Shown one piece after another: positions 39,294 to 48,249 of a stretch of DNA of 64,000 nt (position 1 is its first letter; each line of letters begins with the position of its first letter). This stretch comes from Rhizobacter sp. OV335 (GTDB lineage Bacteria > Pseudomonadota > Gammaproteobacteria > Burkholderiales > Burkholderiaceae_C). The notes under the pieces are model-generated. The model had not been told where the DNA came from. It saw only the letters and a list, made by a program, of their open reading frames with translations, and did not search any database. The translations under genes were made by a program, and so were the position numbers. The DNA lies in assembly GCF_900142965.1 (NCBI RefSeq), contig NZ_FRCQ01000001.1, positions 1-64,000 of the forward strand. Reading direction: 5' to 3'.

Positions 39294-40244
39294 ATGGACG
39301 CAGCGCAGCGGGTGCCGGCCATCCTGTCGTTCGTGCAGACCGCCGACCGCGGCAGCTTCGCCGCGGCGGCCAAGGCGCTGGGCATCTCGGGGGCGGCGGT
39401 CAGCAAGAACGTCGCGTCGCTCGAGGCCGCGCTCGGCGTGCGGCTGCTCAACCGCACGACGCGGGTGCAGCGGCTGACGAGCGAGGGCGAGGCCTTCCTC
39501 GAGCGGGCGCGCGTCGCGATCGATGCGCTCGACGCGGCGGTCGATGCCGTCGCGGCGCAGCGCGCCGAGCCGAGCGGGCGGGTGCGCATCTCGTGCCCGA
39601 GCAACTACGGCCAGCATTTCCTGCTGCCGCTGATGCCGGGGCTGCGGGCACGCCATCCGGGGCTGATCGTGGACCTGGATTTCGACGACCGGAAGGTCGA
39701 CCTGATCGCGCAGGGCTACGACCTCGCGCTGCGTGGCGGCCGTGCCACCGATTCGGGCCTGGTGTCACGCCCGGTCGGCCGGCTCGAGATGGTGCTGGTC
39801 GCGACGCCGGCCTACCTGGCGGCCCGCGGCGTGCCGCGCAGCCGGGCCGAGCTGCCGGCGCATGACGTTGCGCTGGTGCGTTTCCTCAGCGGCGAGGTTT
39901 CGCCGTGGACCTTCCGCGAGCCCGACGGCTCAACCGTCGACCTGTGGCCCGAGCGCTGCGTGATGACGATTTCGACCGGCGCGGCGGTGGAGACGGCGCG
40001 CATGGGCCTGGGCATCGTGCAGGTCGGGCTGCCGCAGGCCTGGCCGCTGTTGAAGTCGGGCGAACTGAAGGCGCTGTTCGTCGACGAGCACGTCGCCGGT
40101 GACCGCGAACTGGCGTTGCACTACCCGCACCGCGCGCTGGTCGCGCCGCGCGTGCGGGCGACCGTCGATCACCTGGTCGCGCAGCTCGCCTCGAACGAGG
40201 CGCTGCACGTCACGCGCGAAGACGTGCGGCGCCTCGCGGGCTGA
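39294..40244 (+). CDS. LysR-family regulator
   Basis: A 316-residue LysR protein with the typical N-terminal HTH (ILSFVQTADRGSFAAAAKALGISGAAVSKNVASLEAALGVRLLNRTTR) and an effector domain (GRVRISCPSNYG, GYDLALRGG, GLGIVQVGLPQ). The ATG at 39294 follows TGAGGTTGAGA. It is divergent from the NADP oxidoreductase gene, its most likely target, and convergent with amn, with a three-base gap. Effector unknown. Confidence 0.92.
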   Translation: MDAAQRVPAILSFVQTADRGSFAAAAKALGISGAAVSKNVASLEAALGVRLLNRTTRVQRLTSEGEAFLERARVAIDALDAAVDAVAAQRAEPSGRVRISCPSNYGQHFLLPLMPGLRARHPGLIVDLDFDDRKVDLIAQGYDLALRGGRATDSGLVSRPVGRLEMVLVATPAYLAARGVPRSRAELPAHDVALVRFLSGEVSPWTFREPDGSTVDLWPERCVMTISTGAAVETARMGLGIVQVGLPQAWPLLKSGELKALFVDEHVAGDRELALHYPHRALVAPRVRATVDHLVAQLASNEALHVTREDVRRLAG

Positions 40245-40247
40245 ACC

Positions 40248-41750
40248 TCACTGGAAGGCGACTTCCGCGAAGCTGCGCAGCTTGCGGCTGTGCAGCTGAT
40301 CCACCGTCTGCGCGCGCAGCAGCTCGACCGCCCGCATCCCGATGCGCAGATGCTGGTCGACGCGCTCGCGGTAGAAGTGGTTCGCCATCCCCGGCAGCTT
40401 GATCTCGCCGTGCAGCGGCTTGTCGCTGACGCACAGCAAGGTGCCGTAGGGCACGCGGAAGCGGAAGCCGTTGGCAGCGATCGTCGCGCTCTCCATGTCG
40501 AGCGCGACCGCGCGGCTCTGGCTGAAGCGGCGCTCCGGCGTGCGCTGCGGCAGCAGCTCCCAGTTGCGGTTGTCGGTCGAGGCCACCGTGCCGGTGCGCA
40601 GGATGCGCTTCAGCTCGTAGCCGGTCAGCTGCGTGATGTCGGCCACCGCCGTCTGCAGCGCCACCTGGATCTCGGCCAGCGGCGGGATCGGCACCCACAG
40701 CGGCAGGTCTTCGTCGAGCACGTGGTCTTCGCGCACGTAGCCGTGGGCCAGCACGTAGTCGCCCAGCGCCTGCGTGTTGCGCAGCCCGGCGCAGTGGCCG
40801 AGCATGATCCACGCATGCGGGCGCAGCACCGCGATGTGGTCGGTGATGGTCTTCGCGTTGGCCGGGCCGACGCCGATGTTGACCATCGTGATGCCGGCAC
40901 CGTCCTCGCGCACCAGGTGGTAGGCCGGCATCTGCGGCAGCCGCGGCGGGATCGAGCCCAGCTCGTCGCCCGGGCGGTGCGCGGTGCCGGTGCGCCGCGT
41001 GATCACGTTGCCCGGCTCGACGAAGGCGAGGTACTCGCTCGCCGGATCGGCCATCGCCTCGTGGCCCAGGCGCACGAACTCGTCGATGTAGAACTGGTAG
41101 TTCGTGAACAGCACGAAGTTCTGGAAGTGCTCGGGCGCGGTGCCGGTGTAGTGGCGCAGCCGGTGCAGCGAGTAGTCGACGCGCGGCGCGGTGAACAGCG
41201 ACAGCGGGTGCGACTGGCCGGGCTTGGTCTCGTAGGTGCCGTTGGCGATCGCGTCGTCCATCGCGGCCAGGTCCGGCAGGTCGAACATGTCGCGCATCAG
41301 CAGCCGGCGCTCGGGGCCCAGGCTGCCTTCGAGGTGGTCGTGCTCGGCGAGCGAGAAGTGCACCGGGATCGGCTGACCGCTGACGCCGACCTCGAGCGCG
41401 ACGTTGTGGTTCTTCAGCAGCAGCCGGAACTGCTCGAGGTAGTAGCCGTTGAACAGGTCGGGCCGCGTCAGCGTGGTCTCGTAGGTGCCGGGGCCGGCGA
41501 CGAAGCCGTAGCTCAACCGCGAGTCGGCGCGCGCGACGGTGTCGGTGTGCACCCGCACGAACGGGTAGCAGGCCCGCACGTGCTCGGTGGGCGCGTTGCC
41601 CGCCACGAAGCTGTGCAGGGCACCGCGCAACTGCGCGAGGCTCTGCTCGTAGATGGCCTTCACCTGGGCCAGCGCGGCGACCGGGTCGGTGAAGCGCAAC
41701 GTGGCGATAGGGACCGGGGGGCCGGCCGGCAGCGTGGGAGCAAGGGACAT
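40248..41750 (-). CDS. amn: AMP nucleosidase
   Basis: Hydrolyses AMP to adenine and ribose 5-phosphate, balancing adenine nucleotides. The 500-residue length is close to E. coli Amn (484). Family features include the N-terminal YPFVRVHTDTVARADSRLSYGFV region and the C-terminal nucleoside phosphorylase-like fold (ITMVNIGVGPANAKTITDHIAVLRP, MLGHCAGLR, ALDMESATIAANG, LCVSDKPLHGE). The start at 41750 is preceded by AGGAACC. It stands as a single gene, divergent from a PLDc_N/TPR-type protein. Confidence 0.95.
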   Translation of the reverse strand: MSLAPTLPAGPPVPIATLRFTDPVAALAQVKAIYEQSLAQLRGALHSFVAGNAPTEHVRACYPFVRVHTDTVARADSRLSYGFVAGPGTYETTLTRPDLFNGYYLEQFRLLLKNHNVALEVGVSGQPIPVHFSLAEHDHLEGSLGPERRLLMRDMFDLPDLAAMDDAIANGTYETKPGQSHPLSLFTAPRVDYSLHRLRHYTGTAPEHFQNFVLFTNYQFYIDEFVRLGHEAMADPASEYLAFVEPGNVITRRTGTAHRPGDELGSIPPRLPQMPAYHLVREDGAGITMVNIGVGPANAKTITDHIAVLRPHAWIMLGHCAGLRNTQALGDYVLAHGYVREDHVLDEDLPLWVPIPPLAEIQVALQTAVADITQLTGYELKRILRTGTVASTDNRNWELLPQRTPERRFSQSRAVALDMESATIAANGFRFRVPYGTLLCVSDKPLHGEIKLPGMANHFYRERVDQHLRIGMRAVELLRAQTVDQLHSRKLRSFAEVAFQ

Positions 41751-41858
41751 GGAGGGTTCCTGGAGCCGTTCGTGACTATTCTCGCGCGACGCCATCCCCC
41801 GTGCCGCCCGAGGCTTCCTACAATTTGCGCCCATCAGAATCATTCGAGGAGGACGCTC

Positions 41859-42620
41859 ATGCCCATCGCAGGCCTCGGGCTGCACATCGTCATTGCCCTG
41901 TTTTTCGCGGTTCACGCGGTGCGCAGCCGCCAGCAGACCTACTGGCTGTTCGTGCTGTTCTCGTTCCCCGGGCTCGGCAGCATCGTTTATTTCCTGGCGA
42001 TCTACCTGCCGGATTCGCGCCTGGAGCGCGGCGCGCGCAAGGCGATCGTCGCGGCGGTGAAGTCGCTCGACCCGACGCGCGAGCTGCGCGACGCCCGCGC
42101 CGCGTTCGAGTACACCCCGACCGCGCAGAACCAGATGCGGCTCGCGACCGCGCTGTACGACGCCGGCGAGTTCGACGAATCGGCGCAGACCTGGGAGGCC
42201 TGCCTGAAGGGGCCGTTCTCGACCGACCTGGAGATCCGCCGCGGCGCCGCCCGCGCGAGCTTCGCGCGCGAGCGCCCGCAGGAGGCCATCAGCCACCTGA
42301 ACGCGATCCGCGCGCAGGACCCCAGCTTCCGCGAGGAAGAGATGTCGCTGCTGCTCGCGCGCTCGCTGGCGGCGGCCGGCCGCCATGGCGAAGCGCGCGA
42401 TGCCTTCGAGGCGACGATCGCGCGCTTCGGCAGCTTCGAGGCGCGCGCCGAGTTCGCGATCTGGGCGCTGGTGCAGCGCGAGACCGAGCTCGCGGCCCGG
42501 CTGCAGGTCGAGATCGAGCGCGCCACCGAGCGCTGGAACCGGCACACCCGCGAGCTCAACGCGGAGCTGATGCGCCGGCTGCGCCTCGCGCACGAGCAGA
42601 CGAAGGCGCCGCGGGCCTGA
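41859..42620 (+). CDS. Membrane-anchored TPR-like protein with PLDc_N-type N-terminus
   Basis: A 253-residue protein. The first 55 residues form two hydrophobic helices (GLHIVIALFFAVHAVRS and YWLFVLFSFPGLGSIVYFLAIYL) of the cardiolipin-synthase N-terminal (PLDc_N) kind. The remaining 190 residues are helical and repeat-like (NQMRLATALYDAGEFDESAQTWEACL, LLLARSLAAAGRHGEARDAFEATI), typical of tetratricopeptide repeats facing the cytoplasm. A GAGGAGGA site precedes the ATG. A scaffold role is likely; the partner is unknown. Confidence 0.8.
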   Translation: MPIAGLGLHIVIALFFAVHAVRSRQQTYWLFVLFSFPGLGSIVYFLAIYLPDSRLERGARKAIVAAVKSLDPTRELRDARAAFEYTPTAQNQMRLATALYDAGEFDESAQTWEACLKGPFSTDLEIRRGAARASFARERPQEAISHLNAIRAQDPSFREEEMSLLLARSLAAAGRHGEARDAFEATIARFGSFEARAEFAIWALVQRETELAARLQVEIERATERWNRHTRELNAELMRRLRLAHEQTKAPRA

Positions 42621-42632
42621 GCGGCCCGGGCT

Positions 42633-43343
42633 TCAAGCCGTCGCCGGCTCGCCCAGGTACACACCGCGCGGCGCGGCCAGCCCCTGCCGCACGCCGCGGC
42701 TCAGGTCGTCGGCCAGCACCTCTTCGGCGCCGCTCGCGAGCGCGTCGACGACCTGCTGCGCCACCTGGTCAGGATCGGCCTTCGCCGTGTCCAGGCCCTT
42801 CGTCATGTCGGTGTCCATGTAGCCGACGTGCACGCCCACTACCTGCGTGCCCTGCGCGCGCAGCTCGCCGCGCAGGCCGTTGGTCAATGACCACGCGGCC
42901 GATTTGCTCGTGCTGTAGGTGGCGGCGCTCGGGATGCTGACCCAGCTCAGCACCGACAGCACGTTGACGATCGCGCCGCCGCCGTTGGCCTTCAGCACCG
43001 GCGCGAAGGCCTGGCTCAGCGCCAGCGGGCCGAAGAAATTGGTCTCCATCTCGGCGCGCGCCGCCTCGGCACTGCCGGCCGCCAGCAGCGGCGAGCCGCG
43101 CGTGATGCCGGCGTTGTTGATCACGACGCTCACGTCCTGCAGGCGCGCGGCGGCCGCGGCGATGTCGGCGGCGTTCGTCACGTCGAGCTTGACCGCTTCG
43201 ACGCCCGGCAGCGTGATGCTGGACGGGTCGCGGGCGGCGGCGTAGACCTTCTTCGCGCCGGCGGCCAGCAACTGCTTGACCAGCGATTTGCCGAGGCCAC
43301 GGTTGGCACCGGTCACGAGGATGACGGCATTGCGGATGTTCAT
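42633..43343 (-). CDS. Short-chain dehydrogenase/reductase
   Basis: A 236-residue classical SDR: cofactor motif TGANRGLG (11-18), NNAG in VVINNAGITRG, catalytic Ser in VLSVLSW and YSTSK as the Tyr-X3-Lys pair. Substrate not determinable. An AAGGA ribosome site lies eight bases before the ATG. It is divergent from a TetR regulator, and the shared gap carries two matching operator-like dyads, so it is almost certainly under that repressor. Confidence 0.92.
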   Translation of the reverse strand: MNIRNAVILVTGANRGLGKSLVKQLLAAGAKKVYAAARDPSSITLPGVEAVKLDVTNAADIAAAAARLQDVSVVINNAGITRGSPLLAAGSAEAARAEMETNFFGPLALSQAFAPVLKANGGGAIVNVLSVLSWVSIPSAATYSTSKSAAWSLTNGLRGELRAQGTQVVGVHVGYMDTDMTKGLDTAKADPDQVAQQVVDALASGAEEVLADDLSRGVRQGLAAPRGVYLGEPATA

Positions 43344-43369
43344 GGCGGAGATCCTTTCAGGGTGTTTAT

Positions 43370-43409
43370 ATGACAGTCGTCATGATTGAGATTATATGAC
43401 GTGCATCAT
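43370..43409. promoter_or_regulatory. Two TetR operator-like dyads
   Basis: ATGAC-AGTC-GTCAT (43370-43383) is a perfect dyad and ATGAC-GTGC-ATCAT (43396-43409) a near-perfect one; both are preceded by TAT, giving TATATGAC twice, 26 bases apart. They lie between the divergent SDR and TetR genes and would let one repressor control both. Seen directly; the binding protein is inferred from position. Confidence 0.65.
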
Positions 43410-43462
43410 TTATCATGTCAAGCGGCACCTTGCCCGACATTCCGCAGAAGAGGTCTTCCCCC

Positions 43463-44050
43463 ATGAAAGTCAGTCGTGAACAAGCCCTTCAGAACCGCGA
43501 GCGGGTGCTGGCGGTGGCCGCGAAGCTGTTCCGCGAGCGCGGCTTCGACGGCATCGGCGTGGCCGACCTGATGAAGGGCGCCGGCATGACGCACGGCGGC
43601 TTCTACGGGCAGTTCGGCTCGAAGGAAGACCTGATGGCCGAAGCCTGCTCGCGGGTGTTCGACGAAGGGGGGCAGCGCTGGCGGCAGGTCGTGGACGATG
43701 CGGCGGCGCGTGGCGAGGACCGGCTGGCCGCCTTGGCGCGCACCTACCTGTCCGCTGAACACCGGGACGAGCCCGGCGACGGCTGCGCGATGTCGACGCT
43801 CGGTGCCGAGGCGGCGCGCCAGGGCCCGGCGCTGCGGGCCGCGTTCACCGCGGGGGTGCGCGGCGCGGTCGACTTCATCGGCGCACTGGTCGGCGGCCGC
43901 AAGGCGCGGCGCCGCGAGCGCGCGATCGTCGCCTATGCCGCGATGATCGGCGCGCAGGTGCTGGCGCGCGCGGTCGACGACGAGGCCTTGTCGACCGAGA
44001 TCCTGCAGGTGGTCGCGGCAGAACTCGCCGGCGAGCCCGCCCCGACCTGA
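43463..44050 (+). CDS. TetR-family transcriptional regulator
   Basis: A 195-residue regulator starting MKVSREQALQNRERVL, with a clear TetR HTH (AAKLFRERGFDGIGVADLMKGAGMTHGGFYGQFGSKEDL) and a helical ligand domain with Cys in GDGCAMSTLG, a feature common in a subgroup of redox- or electrophile-responsive TetR proteins. The ATG at 43463 is preferred to 43415, which lies in the operator region. Divergent from the SDR gene and presumably its repressor and its own. Confidence 0.92.
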   Translation: MKVSREQALQNRERVLAVAAKLFRERGFDGIGVADLMKGAGMTHGGFYGQFGSKEDLMAEACSRVFDEGGQRWRQVVDDAAARGEDRLAALARTYLSAEHRDEPGDGCAMSTLGAEAARQGPALRAAFTAGVRGAVDFIGALVGGRKARRRERAIVAYAAMIGAQVLARAVDDEALSTEILQVVAAELAGEPAPT

Positions 44051-44056
44051 AGCGGA

Positions 44057-45982
44057 TCAGCGCAGCGGCGCGAACAAGGTCGTGAGGCGGTCCGGCGTGC
44101 CGTCGATGCGCTGCAGCGACGGGTAGCGCAGCCCGCCGCGCCACGCGATGCGCACGCTGCGATACAGGTCGCCCGACTTCAGCAGCAGCTCGACCGGGTT
44201 GCCGTCCTTCGCGGCGGTGACGGCTTCCTTCAGCAGCTCTTCGGTGTACGCGCGGCCGTTGACGGCCAGCAGCGTCGCGCCCGGTGCCATGCCGGCGTCG
44301 AAGGCCGGGCTGCCCCAGTTCACGTTGCGCACCTTGGCGGCCTCGCCGATGTCGAAGCCGAGCGAGTAGTTGAAATCGGCCACCTTGTAGGCGGCCATCC
44401 GGGCCTTGTAGTGTTCGCTCGGCTTGTCGCTCCACGCGAGCTTCCAGCCGGCGGCGGCGATGCCGCCCAGCGGCGCCGGCCGGTCGTGCGTGTCCAGCCG
44501 CTGGCGCAGGAAGCCCGCCCAGTCGTAGGCCTGCACGCGGTTCAGCTCGCGCACCACGTCGTCGAAGCCGTAGGTCAGCGGCTGCACGCGCTTCGGCTCG
44601 GCACCGAAGAAGGCCCGTGCGAAGTCGTCGAGCGAGCGCTTGCCGTTCGAGCGCTCGCGGATCAGCATGTCGGCCTCCAGCCAGACCAGGCGCGATTCGT
44701 CGTAGTAGTCGGCGCTGCGCTGCCACGAGGTCCAGTCGCGGCGGCCGCGCGTGGCCCACAGCAGCGGCTCGTTGGTGGTGTCCTGCAGGTTGCGCCACGC
44801 GCGGCCGGCGCGGGCGTCGAGCAAGGCGGCCGTCTCGGCCAGGTCGTCGCGCGCATCGGCCGCGCTGACCAGGCCGGAGCGCGCGGCCAGCACCGCGCCC
44901 CAGTACTGCGTCTGGCCTTCGTAGACCCACAGCAGGCTGTCGCGCATCGGCGTATTGAAATGCGGCGTCCACAGGTCGGCCGGGCGGCGGAACTTGCCAT
45001 TCCACGAATGGGTGTACTCGTGCGGCAGCAGGTCGCGCCCGATCGAGCCCTTGGCCCACTCGGTGAAGTAGGCGGCCTTCACGCCGTTCTCGCTGGACTG
45101 GTGGTGTTCCAGCCCGATGCGGCCGAACTGGTCGCTGAGCGCCAGCAGGAACTCGTAGTGCGTGAAGTGGCGCGACGCGAACACCTTGTCGGCCTGCGTG
45201 ACGAGGGCGCGGTGCGCCGCCAACTGCTCCGGGCTGATGACGCCCTGCGACGCGCGGTCGGCGACCACGTTCAGGAACACCGGCGCCCGGCCGGCGGCGC
45301 GCGCGCCGGGGTCGAGGTCCAGGCGCTGCAGGTGGCGGCCGGCGAACACCGGCGAGTCGACCAGCGTGTCGAGGTCGGTGGCCTTGTACGAGAAGGTCGC
45401 GCCGCCGGTGGGGGGCGCGTCCTGCGACGCCAGTTCCAGCGCGGTGCCGGCCAGCCAGCCGGCGGGCAGCGTCAGGCTGGGCTGCACGCTGATCTTCGCG
45501 GCGGCATGGCCGGCCGGGTACAGCACGACGGCGTTCCATTGCACGCCGAGCATGTCGGGCGTGACGACCTGCCGTTCGTTGCCGGGCTCGAGCGGCGTCA
45601 GGAACTGGAACTCGATGTCGAGCGACGTCACCCCGGTCGGCACCTCGACGTGGAAGGCCGCACTGTCGACCGCATCGCGCAGCCACGCGACCGGCTTGCC
45701 GCCGGCGCTCACCTGCAGGCCGCTCAGCTGTGCCAGCGCCGCGCTCGGCGAATGCGTGCCGGGCAGCCAGCGCGGGTAGAACAGCGCGAGCGGGCCGGGC
45801 GAGACGGGGATCGTCTCGCGCACGCGGAAGATCTTGCGGTCGAGGTCGGTGGCATCCACCGCGAGGCTGATCACGCCCGGGTAGGGCGCGTCGCTCAACG
45901 CCGGCAAGGTCTGCGCGGCAGCGAACGGGACAACGGTGGCCAGGCTGATGGCGGCCACCACGGTGCGAAGGGTCGGGTTCAT
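44057..45982 (-). CDS. M61-family metallopeptidase with PDZ domain
   Basis: A 641-residue exported peptidase of the glycyl-aminopeptidase family. Signal peptide ends at PFAAAQ; an N-terminal beta domain covers about 30-220; the zinc site is HEYTH (321-325) with the third ligand Glu355 in VYEGQTQYWG. A C-terminal PDZ domain (about 540-640) contains VNWGSPAFDAGMAPGATLLAVNGRAY. Acts in the periplasm or outside on peptides. It converges on the TetR gene, with a six-base gap, and is divergent from a diguanylate cyclase gene. Confidence 0.92.
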   Translation of the reverse strand: MNPTLRTVVAAISLATVVPFAAAQTLPALSDAPYPGVISLAVDATDLDRKIFRVRETIPVSPGPLALFYPRWLPGTHSPSAALAQLSGLQVSAGGKPVAWLRDAVDSAAFHVEVPTGVTSLDIEFQFLTPLEPGNERQVVTPDMLGVQWNAVVLYPAGHAAAKISVQPSLTLPAGWLAGTALELASQDAPPTGGATFSYKATDLDTLVDSPVFAGRHLQRLDLDPGARAAGRAPVFLNVVADRASQGVISPEQLAAHRALVTQADKVFASRHFTHYEFLLALSDQFGRIGLEHHQSSENGVKAAYFTEWAKGSIGRDLLPHEYTHSWNGKFRRPADLWTPHFNTPMRDSLLWVYEGQTQYWGAVLAARSGLVSAADARDDLAETAALLDARAGRAWRNLQDTTNEPLLWATRGRRDWTSWQRSADYYDESRLVWLEADMLIRERSNGKRSLDDFARAFFGAEPKRVQPLTYGFDDVVRELNRVQAYDWAGFLRQRLDTHDRPAPLGGIAAAGWKLAWSDKPSEHYKARMAAYKVADFNYSLGFDIGEAAKVRNVNWGSPAFDAGMAPGATLLAVNGRAYTEELLKEAVTAAKDGNPVELLLKSGDLYRSVRIAWRGGLRYPSLQRIDGTPDRLTTLFAPLR

Positions 45983-46121
45983 CGGGGTCCTGTGAGTTGG
46001 ACCGAAGACGATAAGCGAAAACTTCTGCGCGCTTCGTCACGCTGCCGGCGCCTGAGGCGGCAGGGCGCCCCGAAGGGCACGCATCCGTGGCGACAATCCC
46101 CCCGCCGTACCTCCCGCCGCC

Positions 46122-47276
46122 ATGGACCCCGCCACCGTCATCCTGATGCTCGCCATCCACCTGATTGCCAGCGGCGGGCTGATGGCAATCGTGTGGGTCC
46201 GCATGCCGGGCGCGCCGGGACTGGGCCGCTGGGCGGTCGCGAGCGGCCTGTTCGGCGTGGCCTATCTGGCGCGGCTGCTGGCCGGGCTGCAGGGCGTCGA
46301 TGCGCTCGGCCTCGCCTCTGACGGCGCGATGATGCTCGCGGTGCTGCTGTTCGGCGACGGCGTGCGCGAGTTCGTCGGCCGTGCGCCGCTGCGGCCGCTG
46401 TGGGTCGGCGTGCTGGCGGTGCTGCTGTTCGGCGCCGAGGTCGCCGCGGCGGGCTTCGGCGGTGCGCAGGCGCGGCATGTCGCGCTGAACGCGATGATCG
46501 GCCTGCTCTACGCGCAGATCGCGTGGATCCTCGCCGCCGAGCGCCTGCGGCAGACCGCTCCGCTGCACGCGCCGCTGGCGCTGCTGGTCGGGATCGTCGG
46601 TGGGCTGTCGGCGCTGACGCTGCTGCGCGGCGCCCACATCGCGCACGACGGCATGCAGGTCGCCTTCCACGGCCCGGTGGCCCAGGCCTACTACCTCTAT
46701 GCCTCGGTCACCGCGGTGATGACCGCGCTGACGCTGGTGTGGATGATGCTGTTGCGCCTGAACGGCCAGCTCGCCGACCTGGCGACCCGCGACGCGCTGA
46801 CCGGCGTGTTCAACCGCAACGGCCTCGCGCAGGCGCTGAAGCAGCATTTCGACCAGCGCCAGGCCGCGCCGCTGACGCTGCTGTTGGTCGACATCGACCA
46901 CTTCAAGCGCATCAACGACACGCTGGGCCATGCCACCGGCGACGCGGTGCTGCAAGCCGTTGCGCGCGAACTGACCGGCCAGCTGCGGGTCGGCGATTTC
47001 GTCGCGCGCATCGGCGGCGAGGAATTCCTGATCGGCTGCGTCGGCGCGGATCCGGCCCTTGCGCTCGCGCTGGCCGACCGGCTGCACCGCGGCATCGGCC
47101 GGTTGCAGGTGCCGGCGGCGGTGGGCAGCGAACGGGTCGGCTGCACGGTCAGCATCGGCGTGTCGGCCGGCTTCGATCGATTCGACGGCTGGGAGCCGGC
47201 CGCCTCGCAGGCTGACGAGGCGCTGTACCGCGTGAAGGCCTCGGGCCGGGATGCGGTTCAATCGCACCTGAGGTGA
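46122..47276 (+). CDS. Membrane-bound diguanylate cyclase (GGDEF)
   Basis: A 384-residue protein with about six transmembrane helices in the first 215 residues, then a GGDEF domain. The active-site motif is GGEEF (298-302), and an inhibitory I-site RVGD (289-292) lies exactly five residues before it, so the enzyme should be active and subject to product inhibition by cyclic-di-GMP. The membrane part is of an unassigned multi-helix sensor kind. The following MerR gene starts 13 bases after its stop, so the two may be co-transcribed. Confidence 0.93.
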   Translation: MDPATVILMLAIHLIASGGLMAIVWVRMPGAPGLGRWAVASGLFGVAYLARLLAGLQGVDALGLASDGAMMLAVLLFGDGVREFVGRAPLRPLWVGVLAVLLFGAEVAAAGFGGAQARHVALNAMIGLLYAQIAWILAAERLRQTAPLHAPLALLVGIVGGLSALTLLRGAHIAHDGMQVAFHGPVAQAYYLYASVTAVMTALTLVWMMLLRLNGQLADLATRDALTGVFNRNGLAQALKQHFDQRQAAPLTLLLVDIDHFKRINDTLGHATGDAVLQAVARELTGQLRVGDFVARIGGEEFLIGCVGADPALALALADRLHRGIGRLQVPAAVGSERVGCTVSIGVSAGFDRFDGWEPAASQADEALYRVKASGRDAVQSHLR

Positions 47277-47289
47277 CCGGGGTGACCGA

Positions 47290-47742
47290 ATGAGCGACGA
47301 CACCGCGCTGCAGATGCACATCGGCGAGCTGGCCGCCCGCAGCGGGCGCAGCGTCGACGCGATCCGCTGGTACGAGAAGCAGGGCCTGCTGCCGGGGGTC
47401 GGTCGCGACGCGGGACGGCGCCGCCTGTACGGCGAGCGCCACCTCGGCTGGCTCGAACTGATGGACCGGCTGCGCGGCACCGGCATGACGATCGCCGCGA
47501 TGCAGGCCTACACCGCGCTGGTGATGCAGGGCCGGCGCACGCTGCCGCAACGCCGTGAGGTGCTGGCCGCGCACCGCGCGCAGGTCGAGGCGCGCATCGC
47601 CGAATGGAAGGCGGCGCTGAAACAACTCGACCGCAAGCTCGATTTCTACGCCGACTGGATCGCACAGGGCGAACGCCCGCCGATGGACCCGCAAGGCCGG
47701 CCGCTCGCCCGCGCGAAGCGCCCGAAGACCCTGAAGCGCTGA
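47290..47742 (+). CDS. MerR-family transcriptional regulator
   Basis: A 150-residue MerR protein: winged HTH with MHIGELAARSGRSVDAIRWYEKQGLLPG and the RLYGERHLGWLELMDRLRGTGM second part, then a coiled-coil dimerisation helix. No cysteine metal site is present, so it belongs to the organic-effector or stress-responsive type. A CTGGAG-TGCG-CTCCAG palindrome 16 bases after its stop precedes a SnoaL-like gene, its probable target. Confidence 0.9.
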   Translation: MSDDTALQMHIGELAARSGRSVDAIRWYEKQGLLPGVGRDAGRRRLYGERHLGWLELMDRLRGTGMTIAAMQAYTALVMQGRRTLPQRREVLAAHRAQVEARIAEWKAALKQLDRKLDFYADWIAQGERPPMDPQGRPLARAKRPKTLKR

Positions 47743-47752
47743 CGGGTTTCGC

Positions 47753-47773
47753 TTGATCTGGAGTGCGCTCCAG
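47753..47773 (+). promoter_or_regulatory. MerR-type operator before the SnoaL-like gene
   Basis: A TTGATC box (47753) runs into a perfect palindrome CTGGAG-TGCG-CTCCAG (47758-47773). CTTGA followed by TGGAGTGCGCTCCA is a well-known MerR-family promoter pattern, in which the regulator binds between -35 and -10 boxes. I could not see a convincing -10 box. Confidence 0.6.
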
Positions 47774-47816
47774 GTCGCCCACTCGCGGGCTTCAACCGCA
47801 ATGGAGCGAGACCGCC

Positions 47817-48245
47817 ATGACGAGCAGCATCACTGAAACCAACCGGCACCTGATCGAGGGCATCTTCGCGCAGCTGGCGCAAGGCAACGGCCGCGCGCTG
47901 GTCGACGCGATGGACGACGACTTCTGCTGGACCCTCACCGGCAGCAGCGCGTGGTCCGGCACCTGGCGCGGCAAGCAGGCGGTGCGCGAGCAGCTGCTCG
48001 CACCGCTGTTCGCGCAGTTCGAGGGCACCTACACCAACACCGCCGAGCGCGTGATCGCCGACGGCGAGCAGGTGGCGGTGCTGTGCCGTGGCCACGTCGG
48101 CACGAAGGCGGGCCGGCGCTACGACAACCAGTACTGCTTCGTCTTCCGCGTGGTCGACGGGCGCTTGAAGGAGGTGGTCGAGTACCTCGACACCGCGCTG
48201 GTCGATGCGGTGCTGCAGCCGCCGCCGGTGTTGCCGTTGCGCTGA
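47817..48245 (+). CDS. SnoaL/NTF2-like protein
   Basis: A 142-residue protein of the NTF2-like fold (NRHLIEGIFAQLAQGNGRALVDAMDDDFCWTLTGSSAW, then KQAVREQLLAPLF, VAVLCRGHVGTKAGRRYDNQYCFVFRVVDGRLKEVVEYLDTAL), the group that includes SnoaL-like cyclases and isomerases and many small binding proteins. It is likely induced by the MerR regulator whose palindrome lies 44 bases ahead. The substrate is unknown. Convergent with the AraC gene. Confidence 0.85.
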   Translation: MTSSITETNRHLIEGIFAQLAQGNGRALVDAMDDDFCWTLTGSSAWSGTWRGKQAVREQLLAPLFAQFEGTYTNTAERVIADGEQVAVLCRGHVGTKAGRRYDNQYCFVFRVVDGRLKEVVEYLDTALVDAVLQPPPVLPLR

Positions 48246-48249
48246 GCGT

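Noticed and set aside
43875-47486. 1203-codon minus-strand frame across the M61 peptidase and diguanylate cyclase genes
   Set aside because: It covers two well-supported genes on different strands in a different frame. High GC makes long spurious frames common here.
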